A stretch of 64,000 bases of DNA, taken from NCBI RefSeq assembly GCF_003471165.1, contig NZ_QRIL01000010.1:62001-126000 (forward strand). Reading direction: 5' to 3'. The stretch comes from Ruminococcus sp. AM22-13 (GTDB taxonomy: Bacteria > Bacillota > Clostridia > Lachnospirales > Lachnospiraceae). The notes beneath the pieces were generated by a model. The model saw only the letters and a program-made list of their open reading frames with translations. It made no database searches and had not been told where the DNA came from. The first letter of the stretch is position 1. Every line of letters starts with the position of its first letter. A program made the translations under genes and the position numbers. Below are positions 35,301-43,524 of this stretch, in pieces.

Positions 35301-35580
35301 AGAAAACGGAATCAAAGTCATCCGTACAAATAAGCTGGAGCAGCCTGCACCGAACCTTATGGACCTTATCCTTGGTCATAAGATCGACGTTGTCATCGAT
35401 ACTCCACCACAGGGTGTAGAACATCAAAAAGATGGTTTCGTCATCAGACGTAACGCCATCGAGACAGGTGTCAATGTCCTTACTTCTCTGGATACAGCAG
35501 AAGCACTGGCAACCAGCCTTGAGAATACAGACCTGAATAATTTATCTCTTATTGATATTGCTACGATCGCAAGGCGATAA
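32365..35580 (+). CDS. carB: Carbamoyl-phosphate synthase large subunit
   Basis: This 1071-residue protein has the usual duplicated layout: two carbamoyl-phosphate synthase ATP-grasp halves (starting near KKVLVIGSGPIIIGQ and KKILVLGSGPIRIGQ), an oligomerisation segment between them and a C-terminal MGS-like allosteric domain (~940-1071). It makes carbamoyl phosphate from bicarbonate, ammonia and two ATP. The length and motifs are normal. The gene forms a two-gene operon with carA, closed by a hairpin at 35618. Long antisense frames inside it are shadows. Confidence 0.98.
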   Translation: MPRNKDIKKVLVIGSGPIIIGQAAEFDYAGTQACRSLKEEGIEVVLLNSNPATIMTDKDIADRVYIEPLTVEVVEQLILKEKPDSVLPTLGGQAGLNLAMELDEKGFLKEHNIRLIGTTALTIKKAEDRQEFKDTMEKIGEPIAASKVVTTVEDGLAFTNTIGYPVVLRPAYTLGGSGGGIAHNEYELREILENGLRLSRVGEVLVERCIAGWKEIEYEVMRDSAGNCITVCNMENIDPVGVHTGDSIVVAPSQTLGDKEYQMLRTSALNIITELGITGGCNVQYALKPDSFEYCVIEVNPRVSRSSALASKATGYPIAKVAAKIALGYTLDEIPNAITGKTYASFEPMLDYCVVKIPRLPFDKFITAKRTLTTQMKATGEVMSICHNFEGALMKAIRSLEQHVDSLMSYDFTQLTDEELLAELEIVDDRRIWKIAEAIRRGMPQSMLHDITQIDIWFIDKIAILVGMENALKTRKLTKELLLEAKRMEFPDYIVARLTGKTEEEIKALREEYQIKAAYKMVDTCAAEFAAATPYYYSVYGDEGTENEAVATPDKKKILVLGSGPIRIGQGIEFDFCSVHCTWAFAKEGYETIIINNNPETVSTDFDIADKLYFEPLTPEDVENVVNIEKPDGAVVQFGGQTAIKLTEALTKMGVKILGTSAENVDAAEDRELFDEILEKCEIPRPKGQTVFTAEEAKKAANELGYPVLVRPSYVLGGQGMRIAVSDEDVEEYIGVINQIAQEHPILVDKYLMGKEIEVDAVCDGEDILIPGIMEHIERAGIHSGDSISVYPAKTISEKAKETIAEYTRRLARALHVIGMINIQFIVLGDDVYVIEVNPRSSRTVPYISKVTGIPIVPLATKVILGYKLKDMGYEPGLQPEAKHYAIKMPVFSFEKIRGADISLGPEMKSTGECLGIAETFNEALYKAFIGAGIRLPKHKNMIITVKDEDKQDIIPIARRFEALGYRIYATLGTAKVLKENGIKVIRTNKLEQPAPNLMDLILGHKIDVVIDTPPQGVEHQKDGFVIRRNAIETGVNVLTSLDTAEALATSLENTDLNNLSLIDIATIARR

Positions 35581-35617
35581 TTTTACAGCAGATAAATGAT
35601 ATAGTATAAAATGAAAA

Positions 35618-35668
35618 GACAGCAGTTGCATTTTCTTTGTGGAAGATGGCAGCTGCTGTCATATTTTA
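35618..35668 (+). terminator. Terminator after carB
   Basis: GACAGCAGTTGC (35618-35629) pairs with GCAGCTGCTGTC (35649-35660) and is followed by ATATTTTATC. One G-U pair; the T-tract is interrupted. Confidence 0.7.
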
Positions 35669-35711
35669 TCTTATATGAGGATTGCTATAGTACGAAAATT
35701 GCAAATTACAG

Positions 35712-35741
35712 TTGTGCCGGCATCATGGTGTGTAATATAAT
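35712..35741 (+). promoter_or_regulatory. uppP: Predicted promoter of uppP
   Basis: TTGTGC (35712-35717), 18 bp, TATAAT (35736-35741), about 50 bp before the start codon. Confidence 0.5.
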
Positions 35742-35792
35742 CATATAAGCAGATAAAAGAAAATAGATGAATGCTGTAAGAAAGGAAAGATT

Positions 35793-36695
35793 ATGGATTT
35801 TATTGAACTGTTAAAGGTCATTTTCCTTGGGATTGTGGAGGGAATCACAGAATGGCTCCCGATCAGCAGTACCGGACATATGATCCTGGTGGATGAGTTT
35901 CTGAAACTGAATGTGACAGAGGATTTTAAGAATCTGTTTTTCGTAGTGATCCAGCTTGGCGCGATCCTTGCGGTTGTAGTTCTCTACTGGAACAAATTGT
36001 GGCCGTTTTATATCAGACCAATTTCAAAGAAGCAGCAGGCAGTGCTTAACAGGCATGGTGCAGTGTCCAGAGGAATTCTTACTTTTGTGGAGAAATTCTG
36101 TGATAAAGAGAAATGGGTGCTCTGGTTTAAAATTATAGTAGCCTGTATACCGACGATTGTTATCGCACTTCCGTTTAATGATGTCATTGAAGAGAAATTT
36201 AATAACTATGTAGTAGTTGCCATTGCACTGATCGTATATGGTATCCTCTTCATTGTCATTGAGAACTATAACAAGAGAAGAAGACCAACCTGTACAAATC
36301 TGGAAAATCTGTCATTTAAGACTGCATTCATCATCGGTCTGTTCCAGGTACTCTCCGTAGTTCCGGGTACATCCCGTTCAGGTTCCACTATTATCGGAGG
36401 TATTCTTGCAGGAACCTCCCGTACAGTAGCAGCAGAATTTACGTTCTTCCTGGGAATTCCGGTCATGTTCGGAGCCAGTCTGCTGAAAATCCTGAAATTC
36501 GGTTTCTCTTTCACAGGAACAGAGGTGATGATCCTGATCGTGGGAATGGTAGTAGCATTTGTAGTTTCCATTATCGCGATCAAATTCCTGATGGGATACA
36601 TAAAGAAACATGACTTCAAGGTATTCGGATGGTACAGAATCGCACTTGGTATTCTGGTGCTTGGATACTTTATCGGAAAAACACTTCTTGGTTAA
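35793..36695 (+). CDS. uppP: Undecaprenyl-diphosphate phosphatase
   Basis: UppP (BacA) dephosphorylates undecaprenyl diphosphate in the membrane, recycling the lipid carrier for peptidoglycan and wall polymers; overproduction gives bacitracin resistance. The 300-residue protein has about seven membrane segments and both signature regions: [14 protein letters not shown] (Glu and Ser/Thr motif) and [13 protein letters not shown]. It is monocistronic between two terminators. It serves the same carrier lipid used by the glycan genes of region 1. Confidence 0.96.
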   Translation: MDFIELLKVIFLGIVEGITEWLPISSTGHMILVDEFLKLNVTEDFKNLFFVVIQLGAILAVVVLYWNKLWPFYIRPISKKQQAVLNRHGAVSRGILTFVEKFCDKEKWVLWFKIIVACIPTIVIALPFNDVIEEKFNNYVVVAIALIVYGILFIVIENYNKRRRPTCTNLENLSFKTAFIIGLFQVLSVVPGTSRSGSTIIGGILAGTSRTVAAEFTFFLGIPVMFGASLLKILKFGFSFTGTEVMILIVGMVVAFVVSIIAIKFLMGYIKKHDFKVFGWYRIALGILVLGYFIGKTLLG

Positions 36696-36703
36696 TGCAT
36701 AAG

Positions 36704-36767
36704 AAAAGCCTTGCTGTATAAGCGGCATGTACGTCATAAGCGTATATCCCGGACAGCAGGGCTTTTT
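36704..36767. terminator. Bidirectional terminator between uppP and the HTH-PBP regulator
   Basis: AAAAGCCTTGCTGT (from 36704) pairs with ACAGCAGGGCTTTTT (to 36767) with a long AT-rich loop. It separates two convergent genes. Confidence 0.75.
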
Positions 36768-36784
36768 ATCATGTTACAGGATTC

Positions 36785-37726
36785 CTATATGCAGATCATT
36801 TCACCGGTATAAGAGGTGTCATAACCTGTCAGATGATGAATCTCAGTTTTGAAATCTTCAGACTGTACAATTTCCACAAGAGCAGAGAACCCCGGATTTT
36901 TCACTGATTTCGCAGGAATTGCCAGATACATTTGCATATCAGTTACAGGGACGAAATCAAGTCCCGGAAAATAACGTGCGATCATTTCTTCTCCCAAAGC
37001 AACATTCGCTCTGTGCTCAAAAACAGCAGATGCAGATGACATATCAGAGACAGCTTCATTTCTGTATCCGCTGATCTTTTCAGAAGAGATTCCCCGTTCT
37101 TTTAACAGACGGTCCAGATAAACCCTGCGGGCACTTCCTTTTTCACGATTCATAAAAACAACTTTCGGATTCGTCAGGTCCTCTACAGAAGAAATTTTTT
37201 CAGGATTTCCGGCCTGTACATAGAAGCCGACAGAGTATTTATATAAAGAAAGAAGTACCAGCGGGATTCCGGGAACCAGGTGACGGATATCATCTACATC
37301 CAGACTGGTAGCAGCGATATGTGCCTTTTCGAAATACAGGGAATAAAGTCCGTTATAGTCATTCATATGAGACTGCAGGACAGGAAGCCCATCAGGATGA
37401 GCGGACATTTTGCCGAGAAGAAGTTCCAGGGCAGCAGAAGTCTGGCCGCCTAAAATGATACCACTGGAATGAAGCAGATAATCCCTCTTCAGCAGAGAAC
37501 TCTCAGGTTCAAAATTAACAGAAGTGTACGGAATATCCTGCCCGCTTCCGGAATTGCCGGAACTGCTTCTGTTAAGATATTGTGTCAACTGTTCTTCACT
37601 GACCCTGAGCTGTTTTCCGATTTTGGAAGATTCCAGCTCACCGCGCTTGATAAGTTCATAGACCGTCGTCTTTTTGATCTTCAGACGGTCTGCGACCTCC
37701 TGAGCTGTGTAAAGTTTATTCATCAA
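36785..37726 (-). CDS. HTH-PBP regulator, probable molybdate-responsive transcription factor
   Basis: The 313-residue protein has an N-terminal excisionase/MerR-like winged helix, YTAQEVADRLKIKKTTVYEL (residues ~6-25, domain to ~52). About 210 residues follow that resemble a periplasmic-binding-protein-like (PBP_like) ligand domain used by molybdate-linked regulators. Its start overlaps the end of the molbindin gene by 11 bp, so the two are coupled. They diverge from modABC and share its promoter region. The inference is that it senses molybdate or a cofactor and binds the palindrome at 38075-38089; this replaces the classical ModE arrangement. Confidence 0.8.
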   Translation of the reverse strand: MMNKLYTAQEVADRLKIKKTTVYELIKRGELESSKIGKQLRVSEEQLTQYLNRSSSGNSGSGQDIPYTSVNFEPESSLLKRDYLLHSSGIILGGQTSAALELLLGKMSAHPDGLPVLQSHMNDYNGLYSLYFEKAHIAATSLDVDDIRHLVPGIPLVLLSLYKYSVGFYVQAGNPEKISSVEDLTNPKVVFMNREKGSARRVYLDRLLKERGISSEKISGYRNEAVSDMSSASAVFEHRANVALGEEMIARYFPGLDFVPVTDMQMYLAIPAKSVKNPGFSALVEIVQSEDFKTEIHHLTGYDTSYTGEMICI

Positions 37727-37928
37727 TACCTACCATGACATTAGTAGCCTTGATCACTGCATAAGCATCAGAACCTACTTTCAGGTTTAATTCTTCAACT
37801 GCTGCACAGGAGATGGTTGCTGTGATAATGTTTCCGCCGCCAATATCAATAGAAACGATGGAGTTTACAGCTCCGTTATTGATACTTACTACTTTCCCCT
37901 TTAACTGATTGCGTGCACTTAATTTCAT
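37716..37928 (-). CDS. mop: Molbindin, single TOBE domain molybdate-binding protein
   Basis: This 70-residue protein is a lone TOBE/Mop domain (MKLSARNQLKGKVVSINNGA at the start, VKATNVMVGIDE-like ending). Molbindins assemble into oligomers that bind molybdate or tungstate in the cytosol, buffering oxyanion supply for molybdopterin cofactor. It is the first gene of the minus-strand transcript and overlaps the regulator gene. Its leader (about 37930-38035) contains GC-rich inverted segments (CCGG pairs) that could fold, though I do not recognise a molybdenum-cofactor riboswitch there. Confidence 0.9.
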   Translation of the reverse strand: MKLSARNQLKGKVVSINNGAVNSIVSIDIGGGNIITATISCAAVEELNLKVGSDAYAVIKATNVMVGIDE

Positions 37929-38042
37929 GATAATTACCTCACTGTTTATTATTTTTTTCTATAGATTTATCTGATACCCGATCAAAGGCCGGAAAGTTGT
38001 TTATGCCGGTAAAAATAAGGCTTTCGACCTTTTATCATTTAC

Positions 38043-38071
38043 ATGATAACATATACAAATAAAATTGACAA
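38043..38071 (-). promoter_or_regulatory. mop: Predicted promoter of the molbindin-regulator operon
   Basis: On the minus strand TTGTCA (38066-38071), 17 bp, TATCAT (38043-38048). Its -35 overlaps the -35 of the divergent modA promoter by five bases. Confidence 0.6.
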
Positions 38072-38093
38072 GAATACAAAAGTTTTGTACAAT
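38065..38093 (+). promoter_or_regulatory. modA: Predicted promoter of modABC
   Basis: TTGACA (38065-38070), exactly 17 bp, TACAAT (38088-38093): one of the best sigma-A matches in the window. Confidence 0.75.
38075..38089. promoter_or_regulatory. Candidate operator palindrome in the modA promoter
   Basis: TACAAAAGTTTTGTA is a perfect palindrome around a central G, placed between the -35 and -10 of modA. Further TACAAA half-sites begin at 38054 and 38097, spaced 21 and 22 bp, or about two helical turns, from the first. A bound repressor would block modABC and probably affect the divergent promoter. Confidence 0.5.
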
Positions 38094-38155
38094 AGATACA
38101 AAAGGAAACAAAACTGAATAAAACAAAACGAAACTGAATGAAAGACGGTAAAAAT

Positions 38156-39055
38156 ATGAGAAAGAAATTAATTGCAGCAATGATGGCAGGAGTACTGAGC
38201 GCAGGAATGCTCAGCACAGGAGTTTTCGCAGCAGATACAGACTTAAAAGGTGAAGTCAACACATTCATCGCAGCAAGCTTAAGCAATGCAATGGAAGAAA
38301 TCCAGAAAGATTTCAATGAGACATATCCTGATGTTGAAATCCTTTACAATGCAGACAGTTCAGGTACATTACAGACACAGATCGAAGAGGGCGCACGCTG
38401 CGATATCTTCTTCTCAGCAGCTGATAAACAGATGAATGCTCTGGTAGACGAAGATCTGGCTAAGAAAGATACTGTAGAAGATATCCTTGAGAATAAAGTG
38501 GTTCTGATCAAACCTAAGGATGGAGAAACAAAAGTTACAGGATTTGAGAACATTACAGATGCAGCCAATATTGCACTTGCAGGTGACAGTGTTCCGGTTG
38601 GACAGTATGCCAGAGAGATTTTTGACAACCTTGGAATTACAGATGAAGTAAATAAGATGGAGATCAATGAAGGTAAGAACGTATCTGAAGTTCTTGCAGC
38701 AGTAAGTGAAGGAAGTAATGAGATCGGTATCGTTTATGCTACAGATGCAGCTTCCGTTGCAGATAAAGTAGACGTTATCGCAGAAGCTCCGGCTGATGCA
38801 CTGAAGACACCTGTTCTCTATCCGGTAGGTCTTATCGAAGACAAAGAGGCATCTGAGGATGATACAGCAGCCGCAGAAGCATTCCTTGAGTACATCAAAT
38901 CTGACGACGCTATGAAAGTATTTGAGAAATATGGATTCACAGCATACAGAGCAGACGATGCTGATGCTTCAGAGGGAGATGAGACAGAAGCAACAGAAGA
39001 AGCAGATGACACAGAAACAAATGCTGAGACAGAGAAAACAGAGGAAGCTAAATAA
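38156..39055 (+). CDS. modA: Molybdate ABC transporter substrate-binding protein
   Basis: ModA captures molybdate or tungstate outside the cell. The protein has a signal peptide (MRKKLIAAMMAGVLSAGMLS onward) and the family segments FIAASLSNAMEEI, NADSSGTLQTQIEEGARCDI and FFSAADKQM. ATG 38156 is used; an in-frame ATG at 38138 would add six polar residues. The ~299-residue product is longer than usual because of an acidic Glu/Asp/Thr-rich C-terminal tail of about 40 residues. No lipobox cysteine is present at the cleavage site, which is unusual for a Gram-positive binding protein. modB follows two bases after its stop. Confidence 0.93.
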   Translation: MRKKLIAAMMAGVLSAGMLSTGVFAADTDLKGEVNTFIAASLSNAMEEIQKDFNETYPDVEILYNADSSGTLQTQIEEGARCDIFFSAADKQMNALVDEDLAKKDTVEDILENKVVLIKPKDGETKVTGFENITDAANIALAGDSVPVGQYAREIFDNLGITDEVNKMEINEGKNVSEVLAAVSEGSNEIGIVYATDAASVADKVDVIAEAPADALKTPVLYPVGLIEDKEASEDDTAAAEAFLEYIKSDDAMKVFEKYGFTAYRADDADASEGDETEATEEADDTETNAETEKTEEAK

Positions 39056-39057
39056 GA

Positions 39058-39753
39058 ATGAGTGAATTTCTGGCAGAAATAAACTGGAGTCCTTTATGGA
39101 TTTCACTGAAAACAGGTTTTACGGCTACTGTGATCGCGTTCTTTCTGGGAATATTCTTTGCGAGACTGGTGATGAAGATGAAGCCTGTTTCCAGAGGCAT
39201 ACTGGATGGTATCCTGACCATGCCTCTGGTACTTCCCCCGACAGTGGCCGGTTTCATCCTGCTTCTGCTGTTCAGCCTGAGACGTCCGTTGGGGGCATTT
39301 CTGCTGGATAATTTTGACATTAAGATCGTACAGACCTGGAAGGGCTGCGTGATCGCAGCATCTGTAATTGCGTTTCCGTTGATGTACAGAAATGCACGCG
39401 CTGCATTTGAACAGGTGGATGTGAATCTGATTGCAGCAGGCAAGACACTTGGTATGAGTGACAGAAGAATCTTCTGGACAGTTGTCATGCCGACAGCAGG
39501 ACCCGGAATTGCTTCCGGTACGGTGCTTGCATTTGCCAGAGCAATCGGAGAATACGGTGCTACATCCATGCTTGCAGGAAATATTCTTGGCAAGACAAGA
39601 ACTGTTTCTGTCGCCATTGCTTCTGAAACTGCGGCGGGAAATTATGGAATGGCAGGTTTCTGGGTAGTTGTGATTCTTATTATTTCATTTGTGATCGTTG
39701 CGGCAATCAATATTGTTTCCGGTAAGGGAATGAAGATGGGCAGGTGGATGTAA
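39058..39753 (+). CDS. modB: Molybdate ABC transporter permease
   Basis: The 231-residue ModB is an integral membrane permease with about five or six helices. It carries the EAA-type coupling loop, seen as LIAAGKTLGMSDRRIFWTVV, and ARAIGEYGATSMLAGN, both typical of molybdate/tungstate permeases. It is tightly packed between modA (2-bp gap) and modC (TAATG overlap), so the three form one operon. Confidence 0.95.
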   Translation: MSEFLAEINWSPLWISLKTGFTATVIAFFLGIFFARLVMKMKPVSRGILDGILTMPLVLPPTVAGFILLLLFSLRRPLGAFLLDNFDIKIVQTWKGCVIAASVIAFPLMYRNARAAFEQVDVNLIAAGKTLGMSDRRIFWTVVMPTAGPGIASGTVLAFARAIGEYGATSMLAGNILGKTRTVSVAIASETAAGNYGMAGFWVVVILIISFVIVAAINIVSGKGMKMGRWM

Positions 39754-40811
39754 TGGCAGTCAGTGTGGATATTGAGAAGAAACTTCATGGCTTCACTCTG
39801 AAAGTAAAGCTTGAGAGTGATGGTTCTCCAATGGGGATTCTTGGAGCATCTGGAAGCGGAAAAAGTATGACTCTGCGCTGTATTGCAGGAATCCAGACAC
39901 CGGACTCAGGAAGAATTGTTGTAAATGATAAAGTTCTTTTTGATTCAGAAAAGAAAATCAATCTTAAACCGCAGGAGAGGAAGGTTGGCTATCTTTTTCA
40001 GAACTATGCACTTTTTCCTACCATGACTGTAGAGAAGAATATTGCATGCGGATACAGAGGAGATAAGAAACAGCTTAAAGCAAAAGTGGCAGATTACATA
40101 GAGCGCTATCAGCTTAACGGGCTGGAGAAGCGTTATCCGGGACAGCTTTCCGGAGGTCAGCAGCAGCGTGTCGCACTGGCACGAATGATGATCGGAGAAC
40201 CGGAAGTCATCCTTCTGGATGAACCGTTCTCAGCACTGGATGGATATCTGAAAGATATCATGCAGCGTGATATGCAGAACTTTCTTAATGAGTACACAGG
40301 TGATATGATTCTGGTCACTCACAGCCGTGATGAGGCTTACAAGTTCTGCGGACATCTGACAATTCTGGACAGCGGTCAGGCACTTACTACAGGAGAAACA
40401 AAGAAACTCTTTGAACGACCCGGTATTCTGCAGGCAGCCAGACTGACAGGATGTAAAAATTTCTCAACTGTACAGAAGATGGGAGAACACAACATTTATG
40501 CAGTGGACTGGGATCTGATGCTGCAGACAAAAGATGTGGTGCCGGATGATGTTACCCATGTGGGAATCCGCGGTCACTGGATGAAAGGTGCATCTGAAGG
40601 CGGAGAGAACCACATGGAAGTGGAAGTTGTGGAATATATTGAAACGACCTTTGAACATCAGTATTTACTGAAGAACAAGAAAGGCGGAGACTGTCAGCCG
40701 GTCTGGTGGATGTGTCCGAAAGGAGATTTCGAAGAAGACCCGCAGGCAAAAGTCCCGAAATATATCTGCTTTCCGACAGAGCATCTGATGTTGCTGAAAG
40801 ATATAAAATAA
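39753..40811 (+). CDS. modC: Molybdate ABC transporter ATP-binding protein
   Basis: ATG 39753 overlaps the modB stop and follows AGGTGG; an in-frame ATG at 39744 would add three residues. The ~352-residue protein has Walker A GASGSGKS (31-38), signature LSGGQQQR, Walker B VILLDEPF and the switch His in LVTHSRDEAY. The C-terminal ~110 residues form the accessory domain that in ModC often senses oxyanion. It energises ModB. A strong hairpin terminator follows at 40877. Confidence 0.95.
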   Translation: MAVSVDIEKKLHGFTLKVKLESDGSPMGILGASGSGKSMTLRCIAGIQTPDSGRIVVNDKVLFDSEKKINLKPQERKVGYLFQNYALFPTMTVEKNIACGYRGDKKQLKAKVADYIERYQLNGLEKRYPGQLSGGQQQRVALARMMIGEPEVILLDEPFSALDGYLKDIMQRDMQNFLNEYTGDMILVTHSRDEAYKFCGHLTILDSGQALTTGETKKLFERPGILQAARLTGCKNFSTVQKMGEHNIYAVDWDLMLQTKDVVPDDVTHVGIRGHWMKGASEGGENHMEVEVVEYIETTFEHQYLLKNKKGGDCQPVWWMCPKGDFEEDPQAKVPKYICFPTEHLMLLKDIK

Positions 40812-40876
40812 GAACTATAAAAGTCAGTGGAGACTCGTAAGCATCGCAGAAGACTTACCTGATTTGGTTAAAAATG

Positions 40877-40923
40877 AAAAGTGCTGTATCTTCATTTCCA
40901 GGAAAGAAGATACAGCACTTTTT
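40877..40923. terminator. Bidirectional terminator after modC
   Basis: AAAAGTGCTGTATCTTC (40877-40893) pairs with GAAGATACAGCACTTTTT (40906-40923). It separates modC from the convergent minus-strand genes. Confidence 0.9.
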
Positions 40924-40933
40924 GCAATCTGAA

Positions 40934-41662
40934 TTATGACAGATTACTGTTGAAAAGATAATCAATATAAGACACAGCTTCTGATAAATGAGGGGAGTTG
41001 GAAATCACTCCCAGATAAACAGTGCCGTTCATGCCTGCATTTTTTAAATAGACAGATTCGGAAATATCCAGTCCCATGGGATATTCCTTTGTCTCAGCTG
41101 AGTAAGTAACAGAAGGGTCCAGATATATATCTACTGAATTATCGTTCAGGATTTTTGTATTTGTCTGAAGAAATGGAGAAACTTCCTTATATAATCCGGG
41201 ATTTTTTTGCTGAAGCAGTTTCTCAAGATCGCAGAGATAACCATTTTGGGAAAAGGCGTCAAATGCTTCTTTGTTCATGAATACAACATCAAGTGATTCA
41301 CTGTCAATTGCTCCAAGGATCTTCATACGGGAGGCGTAGGTGTATTCGTGGTTAGGATTATTTTCGTTATCTGTAAGATATAAACCTTTGTACAGACGAA
41401 CCTCATTTCTGGAATCATTAATTTTCTGTGCGTCAAGAAAACCATTTCCAAGCTGTTCGCTCAGTTCTTCATCTGGAACGAAATTTACAAAGGCAGCAGA
41501 CAGAATCTGATTTTTTTCTGTAAAGTGTCCATACAGAATATATCCTATGATGTATATCACAATACATACAAAAATAATCGGCAGTTTATAATAATCCCAG
41601 ATATACCTGATTTTTGCTTTTGTGCCTGGCAGACTGGAAATTCTGGTATGAGTGGAAGTCAT
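40934..41662 (-). CDS. Membrane-anchored extracytoplasmic protein of unknown function
   Basis: The 242-residue protein has a ~25-residue basic cytoplasmic start, one membrane helix (~30-50) and a ~190-residue outside domain, with no cysteine lipobox. I do not recognise the family. Segments such as DVVFMNKEAFDAFSQNGYLCDL resemble the way extracellular solute-binding proteins are written, so a short binding-protein-like fold is possible. It lies 22 bp after yesL in the same direction, and both follow the LacI-type regulator, so it is probably an accessory part of the fructan locus. Confidence 0.6.
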   Translation of the reverse strand: MTSTHTRISSLPGTKAKIRYIWDYYKLPIIFVCIVIYIIGYILYGHFTEKNQILSAAFVNFVPDEELSEQLGNGFLDAQKINDSRNEVRLYKGLYLTDNENNPNHEYTYASRMKILGAIDSESLDVVFMNKEAFDAFSQNGYLCDLEKLLQQKNPGLYKEVSPFLQTNTKILNDNSVDIYLDPSVTYSAETKEYPMGLDISESVYLKNAGMNGTVYLGVISNSPHLSEAVSYIDYLFNSNLS

Positions 41663-41684
41663 AAACGAGTCTCCTTTATAAAAA

Positions 41685-42329
41685 TCATGTACGTAAAGGA
41701 CTGGAAGTTTCTGAAATACTTTTTTCCTCCAGAAGTTTCATAATGTTGGAAAGAAGACAGGAGCATAAAAATGCACAGAGTCCTTCGCCAAAGATAATTG
41801 CCGGTGTGAAGAAACGGATTACAACCACTGTCATTATAAAATAGATAACCATCATCAAAACTGTACAGAGGAGAAAACGCATTCCTGTGATAATGGAGTT
41901 TTTAAACATGGCAGGAATGGAGTTTTCAAAGCGCGCCATTAATGGGAAAATGTAGAGAAGAACAATGGCATAGGCAATTACTGCAACAATAAAAACAGCT
42001 GTTATGATGGTCCAGAAAACATTTTCAAATCGCAGGTGGTATAACACATAGCCGTCTATGCCAAGGATGATTCCGATTCCCAGTAAAATAAGCCATACGA
42101 TTGTGCTCTGGCGGAAATTACTCTTAAAGGAATGAAAGAAGTCTTTGGTAATGTTTCCTTCTTCATTTCGTGCCATTTTCAGAGTGACATAAAAAAGTGC
42201 AGTTGTGGAAGCACCGGCGGTAACAACAGGAATACAGCAGATGAACCATAAAATGTTCAGGTAAACGCTGAGTGCTGTTTTGGTTATAAACTGCATAACT
42301 GTATTATCCGGATTGAAGAAATTTTTCAT
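41685..42329 (-). CDS. YesL-like DUF624 membrane protein
   Basis: The 214-residue protein has about five membrane segments and the DUF624 signature region near the N-terminus (NILWFICCIPVVTAGASTTA). YesL-type proteins accompany LplB/LplC-type carbohydrate ABC permeases in Firmicutes; their molecular role is not established, but they may assist the transporter. It lies between the LacI regulator and an unknown membrane-anchored protein, all on the minus strand and opposite to the transporter operon. Confidence 0.85.
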   Translation of the reverse strand: MKNFFNPDNTVMQFITKTALSVYLNILWFICCIPVVTAGASTTALFYVTLKMARNEEGNITKDFFHSFKSNFRQSTIVWLILLGIGIILGIDGYVLYHLRFENVFWTIITAVFIVAVIAYAIVLLYIFPLMARFENSIPAMFKNSIITGMRFLLCTVLMMVIYFIMTVVVIRFFTPAIIFGEGLCAFLCSCLLSNIMKLLEEKSISETSSPLRT

Positions 42330-42363
42330 AATATAATTACCTCCTGTCAGATTGGGAGCTGGA

Positions 42364-43437
42364 TCAGTCTCCGGTGGAGTCTCGATAAATGAGGCTGGTT
42401 TCTGTGTATATGGTGCGATAGTTCAGAGACGGATTTTTGATCCGGGATATCAGAAGATGAACAGCGGAAAATCCCATGATCTGGCTGTGAATGTGGATGG
42501 TAGTCAGAGGCGGCATAACAATCTTTGATTCCGGAGAATCATCAAAACCACAGATATAAACATCTTCAGGAATGGAATATCCCAGTTTGCGAAGCACATG
42601 CATGGTATCAATGGCAACAAAATCGTTGGCACATATGATTACTTCCGGAAGCTTTTCTAATTTCACGAAACACCGGGTAAGATAATCCTGATAATCTTCG
42701 GAACCGGGATTTTCTACCCCTTCTTTGTTTTCCAGCATGCAATAATCTTCATTATAATCCAGCCCAAGAAGAAACATGGCGTCACGAAATGCCATATAAC
42801 GTTCCCAGAAGGACTGGCAGTGAAAACGTTCTCCTACAAAACCAAAACTCTTTTTTCCTCGTCGGATCATTTCCTGTATAAAACTGTAGATACAGGACTG
42901 GTTATCCATATAAAGCCGGTCTGCCTTTAAGGGGGCAGCAAGACCTGCGACTGGTGAATCAACAAAGAGAACAGGAATATCCAGATTGCAGACCATCTGA
43001 CTGTAGGCGTGATCGAAAAGTTCATAACAGATGATTCCTGAAGTTCTGGAAGCGTCGAAGGTGACCGGAAGCTTCTGGCTCTTTAATTCATTTCCCAGAA
43101 TACGGTGCATGGAAAGGCTGTATCCCATCTGAGAGATTTCTCTCTGGAATTTGTCAAGCATGGTAGAAGAAAAGTGGGAATCTCCCAGAAACTTCGTTGT
43201 CAGCAGTGCGATTTCCTTATTATTAGACTGTGAATCAGAAGCATTGTTCTGATTTGTGATATCTTCCAGTGTTGCAGCGTAGGAAAACTGTTTATATCCC
43301 ATTTCTACTGCTTTTCTGAGAACCTTTTCTTTTGTGGCATCAGCCAGGATGCCGGTATTATTGATTGCTTTTGAAACTGTATTTCTGGATAGGCCGAGGG
43401 CATCGGCAATATCCTGTATGGTTACTCGTTCAGGCAT
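42364..43437 (-). CDS. LacI family transcriptional regulator
   Basis: The 357-residue regulator has an N-terminal LacI helix-turn-helix, VTIQDIADALGLSRNTVSKA (residues ~4-23), followed by a hinge and a periplasmic-binding-like sugar sensor domain (~70-350). A strong ribosome binding site (AGGAGG) precedes the start. The linker contains an Asn/Ser-rich stretch (ITNQNNASDSQSNN) and the central domain is long. It diverges from the transporter/GH32 operon across a 348-bp AT-rich region with repeated TTACAAATGTAA-like sites, so it probably controls that operon in response to a fructoside or related sugar. Confidence 0.92.
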   Translation of the reverse strand: MPERVTIQDIADALGLSRNTVSKAINNTGILADATKEKVLRKAVEMGYKQFSYAATLEDITNQNNASDSQSNNKEIALLTTKFLGDSHFSSTMLDKFQREISQMGYSLSMHRILGNELKSQKLPVTFDASRTSGIICYELFDHAYSQMVCNLDIPVLFVDSPVAGLAAPLKADRLYMDNQSCIYSFIQEMIRRGKKSFGFVGERFHCQSFWERYMAFRDAMFLLGLDYNEDYCMLENKEGVENPGSEDYQDYLTRCFVKLEKLPEVIICANDFVAIDTMHVLRKLGYSIPEDVYICGFDDSPESKIVMPPLTTIHIHSQIMGFSAVHLLISRIKNPSLNYRTIYTETSLIYRDSTGD

Positions 43438-43524
43438 AATTACCTCCTGTTTTTAATAATTTTATGGAGTTATTTCTTATATATATAACTATTGTAATGT
43501 AAAATGGATGAAATGTCAAATGAT

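Noticed and set aside
37929..38042. Possible molybdenum-cofactor riboswitch in the molbindin leader
   Set aside because: The leader can fold (CCGG and AAGG/CCTT pairs), but I could not match the Moco consensus; left as unassigned structure.
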